From contig JAGPMK010000021.1 of NCBI GenBank assembly GCA_018052995.1, forward strand, positions 1 to 36,544: a stretch of 36,544 bases of DNA, given 5' to 3'. The position numbers were made by a program, and so were the translations under genes. Source of the DNA: Syntrophorhabdales bacterium (GTDB lineage Bacteria; Desulfobacterota; Syntrophorhabdia; Syntrophorhabdales; Syntrophorhabdaceae). This document shows, in pieces, positions 16,315 to 22,809 of the stretch (the first letter of the stretch is position 1; each line of letters opens with the position of its first letter). The notes beneath the pieces are model-generated. The model did no database searches. It was given only the letters and a program-made list of their open reading frames with translations, and was not told the origin of the DNA.

Positions 16315-17664
16315 ATGAACAAGGCACATATACTGGTAGTAGAGGATGAGCACATCCAGAGGGCGCTATTAAGCGAATTCCTCGCAAAGGAGGGTTATGA
16401 GGTCTATAGTGCTGAGAATGGCGTTGCTGCCAGAGGGATTTTTGCTGATAAGGCAATAGATGTTATCCTTCTTGATTTTAAGCTCCCTGATACGGATGGA
16501 TTGAGTCTTGTGAAATATTTCAAGGATATGAATCCAGAGGTGGAGATTATAATGATTACAGCCTTTGGAAGCATAGAAAATGCCGTGGGTGCATTAAAGG
16601 CAGGCGCCTCAGAATATCTCACAAAACCCGTTGACCTCGATGACCTGTTATTTAAGATAAGAAAGATAGAGGAGAGGCTACATCTAATAAGGGAGAATAT
16701 GGTTCTTAAAGAGACATTAAAAGATAGGTTCAAATCAGAGGAGTTTGTCTATGAAAGTGAGGGTATGCAAGGGGTTGCAAGCTTGATAGTCAGGGTTGCC
16801 AGCACTGATTCCACCTGTCTTATTACAGGGGAGAGCGGGACAGGAAAAGAGGTGGTAGCCAATCTCATACACAGTTTAAGCCCGAGAAAAGATATGCCCC
16901 TTGTTAAGGTTAATTGCTCTGCCATACCTGAAACCCTCCTTGAAAGCGAGTTATTTGGTTATGAAAAGGGTGCCTTTACAGGGGCAGCCCAGAGAAAGAT
17001 AGGGAGGTTTGAGATAGCAGACAGGGGAACCATATTCCTTGATGAGATAGGTGATATGCCGCTTATCCTTCAATCAAAGCTCCTAAGGGTGATACAGGAG
17101 CGGGAGATAGAGAGGCTGGGTGGGTTATACCCTGTGAAGATAGACGTAAGGATTATAGCTGCAACAAACAGAGATCTTGAGGAAGAGGTTAAAAAAGGCA
17201 ACTTCAGGGAGGACCTTTATTACAGGCTTAATGTGGTGAAGATAGAAATCCCCCCGTTAAGGGAAAGAAAGACTGACATCCCCCCTCTTTTAGACTTTTT
17301 TTTGAAGAGATATAATGAGAGGCATAAAAAAGCCATAAAGGGTCTCGCAAGGGAGGCAAGGGATATGTTGATAAAATATGATTTTCCTGGCAATGTCAGG
17401 GAGCTGGAGAATATTATCGAGAGGGCGGTTATCCTTTCAAGGGGGGATTACCTGACAACAGAGGACCTATCTATTTCCACATCAAGAGGGGCTCAAGGAC
17501 GTGATGGCACCATCAGGGATGTTATAGGTTCTATAGAAAAAAATATGATCACAGAGGCACTCATCAGAAACAACTGGGTTCAGACAAAGGCAGCAGCATC
17601 CCTTGGTATGAGCGAAAGGGTGCTCAGGTATAAGCTCAATAAATATGGGATTGTTAAAAAATAG
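16315..17664 (+). CDS. NtrC-family sigma-54 response regulator (ZraR-like)
   Basis: 449 aa. Receiver domain 1-120 with acidic pocket EDE (10-12), phospho-acceptor D54 (ILLDFKLPDTDG) and K104. The AAA domain has GESGTGKE (172-179), GAFTGA (219-224) and TIFLDEIGDMP (239-249). The C-terminal Fis helix-turn-helix is NNWVQTKAAASLGMSERVLRYKLNKYGI. It is the partner of the kinase at 14700 and most likely activates the sigma-54 promoter at 13997 from the paired palindromes. Confidence 0.95.
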   Translation: MNKAHILVVEDEHIQRALLSEFLAKEGYEVYSAENGVAARGIFADKAIDVILLDFKLPDTDGLSLVKYFKDMNPEVEIIMITAFGSIENAVGALKAGASEYLTKPVDLDDLLFKIRKIEERLHLIRENMVLKETLKDRFKSEEFVYESEGMQGVASLIVRVASTDSTCLITGESGTGKEVVANLIHSLSPRKDMPLVKVNCSAIPETLLESELFGYEKGAFTGAAQRKIGRFEIADRGTIFLDEIGDMPLILQSKLLRVIQEREIERLGGLYPVKIDVRIIAATNRDLEEEVKKGNFREDLYYRLNVVKIEIPPLRERKTDIPPLLDFFLKRYNERHKKAIKGLAREARDMLIKYDFPGNVRELENIIERAVILSRGDYLTTEDLSISTSRGAQGRDGTIRDVIGSIEKNMITEALIRNNWVQTKAAASLGMSERVLRYKLNKYGIVKK

Positions 17665-17705
17665 AGCAAGGAACACCGCTAAAGTATTCCTATTCTTTAT
17701 GCGTT

Positions 17706-17723
17706 TATGTTATAGATAACATA
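17706..17723. promoter_or_regulatory. 18-bp perfect palindrome at the mlaE start codon
   Basis: TATGTTATAGATAACATA is self-complementary over all 18 bases and its last base is the A of the ATG at 17723. No Shine-Dalgarno is present at this start. It could be an operator or an mRNA hairpin controlling the lipid-transport operon; a chance AT-rich palindrome cannot be excluded. Confidence 0.5.
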
Positions 17724-18856
17724 TGGTTTCAGACAGCCTATCCTTTTCTGCAGAAGGGGTCCCTGGAGGGGGTAATACACTCTATCTGTCAGGGAGGCTA
17801 TCTGTTGAGAATTTAGACGACATGCTCCTATTTGTCGAGGATTTTTTCAGAGGAAGAAAACCCTCCGAGATTACAATAGATCTTAAAGACATTACCTATA
17901 TGGATAGTGCTGGTGCTATTTTTTTGCTTGAATTAGAACAAAGGGCACAGAGGGATTCTGTCCCAATCAGTATCGTTAATGTATCGAATAAGATAAGGGG
18001 GATACTTAATCTGGTAGATAGGGAATCCCTAAAAGATACGAATATCTTGACAGAGAAAAGGGACTCAAGTCTTGTAGAGCAGATAGGTATTGCATCTATT
18101 AATTTTCTAAATGATGTGAGAAATGTAGTTTCTTTTACAGGAACAATAATAATTAAGGCGATCTCCTCTATTTTTCATCTAAATAGGGTAAGATGGGGTG
18201 ATGTCCTTACATATATGTTGAAGACAGGCGTGAATGGGCTTCCTATAGTGGGATTAATAAGTTTTTTGCTTGGACTAATAATTGCATTTATGTCATCACT
18301 GCAGCTTAAGCAATTCGGTGCCAATATGTTTGTCCCATCTCTTGTGAGCATTGCCATGATAAAGGAGCTGGGACCTATTATGACAGCCATAATTGTTGCA
18401 GGCAGGTCAGGCTCTGCCTTTGCCGCAGAGATAGGGACCATGAAGGTGAATGAGGAGGTAGATGCCTTAATTGTAATGGGATTTGACCCTATAAAATTTC
18501 TCGCCATACCAAAGGTTTTCGCAGCAATAGTTATGGTGCCTTTTCTTACCATCTTTGCCGATTTTTTTGCAATTATTGGCGGTCTTGTTGTGGGTGTTTT
18601 AGGTCTTGACCTTACCATACACACCTATGTCCAGCAGACAATGAAGGCAATGAAGATATTTGATATTGTCACGAGCCTGATCAAGGCCATTGTCTTTGCG
18701 GTTCTTATAGCAGGTATTGGTTGCCAGAGGGGGTTTGAGGTGAGAAACAATGCAGAAGAGGTGGGAAGCGCAACCACATCAGCAGTTGTGTCTTCCCTTT
18801 TTATAATAATAGTTGTTGATTCTATATTTGCAATCGTGTTGAGTTATTTAAAATGA
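17723..18856 (+). CDS. mlaE: MlaE-type ABC permease with fused STAS domain
   Basis: 377 aa. Residues about 1-110 form a STAS domain (ITIDLKDITYMDSAGAIFLLE), the counterpart of the separate MlaB protein of E. coli. Residues about 140-377 are the MlaE permease: NGLPIVGLISFLLGLIIAFMSSLQLKQFG, IVAGRSGSAFAAEIGTMKVNEEVDAL, and five or six membrane helices. With the ATPase and MCE protein encoded downstream it forms an inner-membrane complex moving phospholipid between membranes. The ATG has no clear ribosome-binding site and is preceded by an 18-bp palindrome. Confidence 0.95.
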   Translation: MVSDSLSFSAEGVPGGGNTLYLSGRLSVENLDDMLLFVEDFFRGRKPSEITIDLKDITYMDSAGAIFLLELEQRAQRDSVPISIVNVSNKIRGILNLVDRESLKDTNILTEKRDSSLVEQIGIASINFLNDVRNVVSFTGTIIIKAISSIFHLNRVRWGDVLTYMLKTGVNGLPIVGLISFLLGLIIAFMSSLQLKQFGANMFVPSLVSIAMIKELGPIMTAIIVAGRSGSAFAAEIGTMKVNEEVDALIVMGFDPIKFLAIPKVFAAIVMVPFLTIFADFFAIIGGLVVGVLGLDLTIHTYVQQTMKAMKIFDIVTSLIKAIVFAVLIAGIGCQRGFEVRNNAEEVGSATTSAVVSSLFIIIVVDSIFAIVLSYLK

Positions 18857-18928
18857 AACCCTTTGCTAAGGACCCATAAGTCTTCAGACTACATCTTTAT
18901 CGGTAGTTTGTTTTGGAAGTGTGCCATA

Positions 18929-19705
18929 TTGAACCATAGAGAGCCTGTTATAATAGTTGAAAATCTTACAGTCCGTTTTGGGGATAATCTTGTACTGGAC
19001 AATGTAAGCCTGAATGTTTATAGGGGTGAGGTCTTTGTGATACTTGGTGGTAGTGGGTGTGGTAAGTCTACGCTTTTAAAACATATAATAGGACTCCATG
19101 AGCCTGCTGCGGGCAGGGTTATAATAAATGGCATTGATATGACCAATGCAGATGATAGGCTGCTGAGAAAGATAAGAAGGGATATGGGTATGTTATTTCA
19201 GTCATCAGCCCTCCTTGGTTCAATGACTTTATTTGAAAATATTGCCCTTCCCCTTAATGAATATACAGAACTTTCTGATAGGGCTATCAGACTTATGGTG
19301 AGGATGAAGCTTGCCATGGTGGGACTTTCAGGGTATGATAACCATTTTCCATCTGAATTATCAGGGGGCATGAGAAAAAGGGCGGGGATAGCAAGGGCAA
19401 TGGCGCTTGACCCAACCATCTTATTCTTTGACGAGCCTTCCGCAGGGCTTGATCCTGTTACAGCAGCAGAACTTGATTTATTAATAAAAAACATAAATAA
19501 TGGTATTGGAACTACAATGGTGATTATTACCCATGAGCTTGAATCCATATTTAATATTGCCCACAGGGTGATAATGCTTGATAAGGGGGAAAAAGGCATC
19601 ATAGCAGAGGGAGACCCCATGAGATTGAGAAAGGAATCTAAAGACCCAAGGGTGAGGAATTTTTTCAACAGACATATTGCAGAACATCTAATAGGGGAGA
19701 TGTGA
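18929..19705 (+). CDS. mlaF: MlaF-type ABC transporter ATPase
   Basis: Walker A GGSGCGKST, Q-loop MGMLFQSSALLGSMT, signature LSGGMRKRAGIARA, Walker B ILFFDEPSAGLDP and the switch His (IITHEL) are intact. It energises phospholipid transport by the MlaE permease. The open frame extends back to a TTG at 18863, but homologues begin just before IIVENLTVRFG and a GGAAG lies about nine bases before TTG 18929, so I place the start there. It overlaps the MCE gene by one base if that starts at 19705. Confidence 0.93.
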   Translation: MNHREPVIIVENLTVRFGDNLVLDNVSLNVYRGEVFVILGGSGCGKSTLLKHIIGLHEPAAGRVIINGIDMTNADDRLLRKIRRDMGMLFQSSALLGSMTLFENIALPLNEYTELSDRAIRLMVRMKLAMVGLSGYDNHFPSELSGGMRKRAGIARAMALDPTILFFDEPSAGLDPVTAAELDLLIKNINNGIGTTMVIITHELESIFNIAHRVIMLDKGEKGIIAEGDPMRLRKESKDPRVRNFFNRHIAEHLIGEM

Positions 19706-20634
19706 TGTTAAAGAAAAAGACACCTTTTCTGGTGGGGCTTTTTGTCATAATCGGGACACTACTTGGCACAAGCGCTATCGTCTGGATAGGGGCATCTAAA
19801 TATTTTAAAGGGGGCACTACCTATGTGACATACTTTGATGAGAGTGTCCAGGGTCTTCAGGTGGACTCAAAGGTAAAATACAGGGGTGTAGATGTAGGAT
19901 GGGTTAAATCTATAGACGTTGCCCCTGACAACAGGCTTATAGAGGTGGTTATGAAGATTGACTTTGAGGGTGACCTTAGCAAAAAAAACATCGCTAAGCT
20001 TGAACCAGCAGGCATAACCGGGATAGTTTTTATTAATCTTGATAATGCAAAACCCGAGGATTACAAAAAAACACCAAGGCTTAGCTTTGAGCCTAGTCAC
20101 CCAGTAATACCATCTGTCCCTTCTGATATCCAGAGGATTATGACAAACGTAAACGAGATAAGCGAGAATATAAAGAAGATTGATTTTGCAGGGATCTCAA
20201 ACCAGATAAAATCAACAACCAGGACAATCGAGTTGTTTGTAAATAGCAAACAGATGAGTAACATAGTTGCCAATCTTGAGGAGACATCAGTGAGTCTATC
20301 TAAGGTGTCTGAAAATTTTAAGAATGTTGTGGGTGATGATTCCATGAAGGAGATTGTTGCAGAGGCTAAAATAGCACTCCAAAATACCCGTAAGGTCCTT
20401 GAAAGGCTTGGAAAAGAGGTAGATTCCCTGGATATTGCCAGGGCATCGAGAAAAACCAATCAGCTTATAGATAGTCTAAACAAGAAATCCTACGCTATCA
20501 CAATAGAGGCTGAGCAAACAATGGAGAACATTAAAAGGATTTCTGAGGCCCTTGAAGAGCTGGCAGAGCGTCTTAGGGCGAATCCCTCAGACATAATTTT
20601 TAGTGAACCTTCTCCAAAGGATGTGGTAGACTAA
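19705..20634 (+). CDS. mlaD: MlaD/MCE domain protein
   Basis: About 309 aa. An N-terminal transmembrane anchor (FLVGLFVIIGTLLGTSAIVWIG) is followed by one MCE domain (VTYFDESVQGLQVDSKVKYRGVDVGWVKSIDV) and a long helical tail with coiled-coil character (about 150-290) such as a SNQIKSTTRTIELF segment. MCE proteins form hexameric rings at the periplasmic face of the Mla permease. The long tail is more like PqiB/LetB or plant TGD2-type tubes than the short E. coli MlaD. ATG 19705 follows AGGGGAGA; a GTG one codon earlier (19702) is also possible. Confidence 0.93.
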   Translation: MLKKKTPFLVGLFVIIGTLLGTSAIVWIGASKYFKGGTTYVTYFDESVQGLQVDSKVKYRGVDVGWVKSIDVAPDNRLIEVVMKIDFEGDLSKKNIAKLEPAGITGIVFINLDNAKPEDYKKTPRLSFEPSHPVIPSVPSDIQRIMTNVNEISENIKKIDFAGISNQIKSTTRTIELFVNSKQMSNIVANLEETSVSLSKVSENFKNVVGDDSMKEIVAEAKIALQNTRKVLERLGKEVDSLDIARASRKTNQLIDSLNKKSYAITIEAEQTMENIKRISEALEELAERLRANPSDIIFSEPSPKDVVD

Positions 20635-20660
20635 ATATATATATGCTATAAGGTGTAGGG

Positions 20661-21305
20661 ATGTTAAAAAATCGAAAAAATAGATTCATGATTTTATCGG
20701 CTATCTTATTATCCTTCATTACAGGTGGTTGCCTTTCAAAGAGCAGGGCACCCTATTATCTGGAACAGTTTGTCCTCGACTACACACTGCCAAAGAAAGA
20801 CTATGGCAAGGTTATGGATACCTCTGTCAAATTTAGCCGTTTTTCTGTAGCACATATATATAATAATAACCGCATGAATTACAAGGTTAATCCCTTTAAG
20901 ATGGATGCATATAATTATAGTAGATGGAGGGTTAATCCTGCAGACCTTGTGGGAGATTACCTTTTAAGGGATCTGAGGGATTCGAATACAATAGCAGTTG
21001 TCCTTTCTTATAAAAATCCTGAAGATACAAGATTTCTTATAGAGGGAGGTATTGAGGAGTTTCTTGAGGTTATTGAAGAAGGCAGGCATTATGCAGTATT
21101 TTGGATTAACCTTATCATGATAGACACAAAGGAATCAGAGATAACGAAAAAGATTATATTTCAGAAAAGATATCAGGCTAAAGAGCCATTAAAAGATCAT
21201 AGCCCTGAATCTCTTGCAAAAGGCATGAGCGCATCTGTTGCAAGGGTATCTGAGGAGTTTGTCGGGGATATCTATTCTGTGTTGAAGGTAAAGAATTTAT
21301 TTTAG
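20661..21305 (+). CDS. PqiC-like ABC transport auxiliary lipoprotein
   Basis: 214 aa. A lipoprotein signal peptide ends in lipobox ITGGC (Cys near residue 24). The mature domain begins APYYLEQFVLDYTLP and contains WRVNPADLVGDYLLRDL, fitting the ABC_trans_aux (PqiC/LptE-like) family found with MCE operons. It probably sits in the outer membrane and docks the MCE tube, linking the Mla machine to the outer leaflet system. It lies 26 bp after mlaD in the same operon. Confidence 0.85.
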   Translation: MLKNRKNRFMILSAILLSFITGGCLSKSRAPYYLEQFVLDYTLPKKDYGKVMDTSVKFSRFSVAHIYNNNRMNYKVNPFKMDAYNYSRWRVNPADLVGDYLLRDLRDSNTIAVVLSYKNPEDTRFLIEGGIEEFLEVIEEGRHYAVFWINLIMIDTKESEITKKIIFQKRYQAKEPLKDHSPESLAKGMSASVARVSEEFVGDIYSVLKVKNLF

Positions 21306-21330
21306 AACAAAAAACAGAGGAAAATATAAC

Positions 21331-22092
21331 GTGAATAAGAAAAAATCACTTATTGACTTGCTTATACACGACCTTACAGGCCCACTGTCTATTATCGCAA
21401 CATCTACCAACAATCTTATCAAAAAGGAAGATAGATATGGTAGCCTAACAGAGCGTCAGAAAAAGACACTCGATATTATATTAAGAAATGCTAATAAGGC
21501 GCAGACCTTTCTTCATGATATAATAGAGGTATATCGCTCTGAAGAGGGTATTTTGAAGCCAGATACCTTTTATATTAAGGATGTATTAAGGGATGCTATT
21601 CTTGATGCCATAGAGATAGTTAATCCTGATTTTAATGAAGAACTTGCCTGTAATAATCTGACAGAAGATATGAAGAAAATACTCACAGATAGAGGTATCT
21701 TTATCGAAATTTGCGGGAGATATGAAGTCAGCCCATTTATACATGACCGTAAAAAAGTACAGCAGATCTTAAGAAATTTAATTACAAATGCCCTGAAATA
21801 TCGTAAAAAAATCGTGAATATAAGGATAAGCGGCAATGATGACATAATAATTGCCGTTGAAGATGACGGCACCGGGATACCATCTGAAAGACAGGGGGAT
21901 GTGTTTAAAAGATTCCTATACGCAAAAGAGCTAGACAGTGGATATGTCGGTGGCCTTGGTTTTGGCCTTTCATGTGTTAAATCCATTGTCGAGGCATTAC
22001 AGGGGTCAATATCTCTTATGAGCAAAGAGGGAAAAGGGACATGTTTTACAGTCACCATACCCCCATTAAAATCAAAAAAAGCCTCTGAATGA
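21331..22092 (+). CDS. Small soluble histidine kinase
   Basis: 253 aa, GTG start preceded by GAGG. It has no transmembrane segment and no recognisable sensor domain. The H-box is LLIHDLTGPLSIIATS (H13) and therefore begins almost at the N-terminus. The ATPase domain has N-box QQILRNLITNALKYRKK, G1 VEDDGTGIP and GLGFGLSCVKSIVEAL. It probably works with a separate receptor or receives signals through protein contacts. No response regulator gene adjoins it; it follows the Mla operon by 25 bp and may be cotranscribed. Confidence 0.88.
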   Translation: MNKKKSLIDLLIHDLTGPLSIIATSTNNLIKKEDRYGSLTERQKKTLDIILRNANKAQTFLHDIIEVYRSEEGILKPDTFYIKDVLRDAILDAIEIVNPDFNEELACNNLTEDMKKILTDRGIFIEICGRYEVSPFIHDRKKVQQILRNLITNALKYRKKIVNIRISGNDDIIIAVEDDGTGIPSERQGDVFKRFLYAKELDSGYVGGLGFGLSCVKSIVEALQGSISLMSKEGKGTCFTVTIPPLKSKKASE

Positions 22093-22191
22093 AAAATTTT
22101 TTAATTTTTTCTAAAAAAATATTGTAACCAAGATTTAAATATTGTATGGTAAAAAAAGTTTCATTAAATTATAAAAGATAAGGGGGTATTA

Positions 22192-22467
22192 ATGAACAAA
22201 GCAGAATTGACAGGTAAGATTGCGGAAGAGCTGGACATCACAAAGACATTGGCAGGAGAGGTTTTGAATTCCTTCATCAAAAATGTTCAGGAATCACTTA
22301 AGGCTGGCGAGAAGGTAACCCTCATTGGTTTCGGGACATTTTCTGTAGCCCAACGAAAGGCAAGGGCAGGCAGGAACCCTCAGACAGGGAAAAAGATAAA
22401 GATACCTGCAAAGAAGGTTCCAAAATTTACAGCTGGCACTGCATTTAAGGCAATGTTCAAGAAATAG
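22192..22467 (+). CDS. hup: HU/IHF family DNA-binding protein
   Basis: 91 aa, normal length. MNKAELTGKIAEELDITK and the DNA-binding arm signature GFGTFSVAQRKARAGRNPQTGKKIKIPAKKVPKF are diagnostic. It is a nucleoid-associated dimer that bends DNA; HU rather than IHF is likely because of its Lys-rich arm, but the two are not cleanly separable here. AGGGGG precedes the ATG by five bases. A strong terminator follows. Confidence 0.95.
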   Translation: MNKAELTGKIAEELDITKTLAGEVLNSFIKNVQESLKAGEKVTLIGFGTFSVAQRKARAGRNPQTGKKIKIPAKKVPKFTAGTAFKAMFKK

Positions 22468-22484
22468 TTTTTGAATCTTTTCAG

Positions 22485-22533
22485 AGATGGATATCTTTGA
22501 TTTTGATTGAAATAGGATATCCATCTTTTTTTT
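22485..22533 (+). terminator. Intrinsic terminator after the HU gene
   Basis: AGATGGATATC (22485-22495) and GATATCCATCT (22516-22526) form an 11-bp perfect stem, followed by a run of eight T ending at 22533. The ATG of the SemiSWEET gene begins at the very next base. Confidence 0.92.
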
Positions 22534-22782
22534 ATGGAGACAATAATAGGTTTTATTGCAGCTTTTTTTACGACCTTTTCAATGATGCCTCAGGTCATAA
22601 GGATATGGCGACTAAAGGAGGCAAGGGATATCTCTCTCTGGATGCCCATAATGATATTGATAGGTTCTGTTTTATGGCTTATCTATGGTATTATGATAAA
22701 GCAGATGCCAGTAATTATTGCAAATAGTGTATCTGCCTTGATATCCATCTTTACCCTGGTGGCATCTATAAGGTATAGATGA
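22534..22782 (+). CDS. SemiSWEET-family small transporter
   Basis: 82 aa, three transmembrane helices, with PQ-loop motif TTFSMMPQVIRIWRLKEA in the first helix and ISLWMPIMILIGSVLWLIYGIM in the second. SemiSWEETs work as homodimers and move sugars or other small solutes by facilitated diffusion. The N-terminus METIIGFIAAFFTTFS matches the family, so the ATG at 22534 is right although it has no Shine-Dalgarno and directly abuts the T-run of the upstream terminator. Translation may depend on readthrough or a leaderless transcript. Confidence 0.85.
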   Translation: METIIGFIAAFFTTFSMMPQVIRIWRLKEARDISLWMPIMILIGSVLWLIYGIMIKQMPVIIANSVSALISIFTLVASIRYR

Positions 22783-22809
22783 CCTGCATTGCCCTTAAGG
22801 TCTTATGCA

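Noticed and set aside
22092-22130. A/T-rich inverted stretch after the small kinase, considered as a terminator
   Set aside because: The self-complementarity is only runs of A and T without a GC stem; not distinguishable from AT-rich sequence.
22497-22727. Overlapping plus-strand frame across the HU terminator and SemiSWEET gene
   Set aside because: It begins inside the terminator and conflicts with the frame having PQ-loop and membrane helices.
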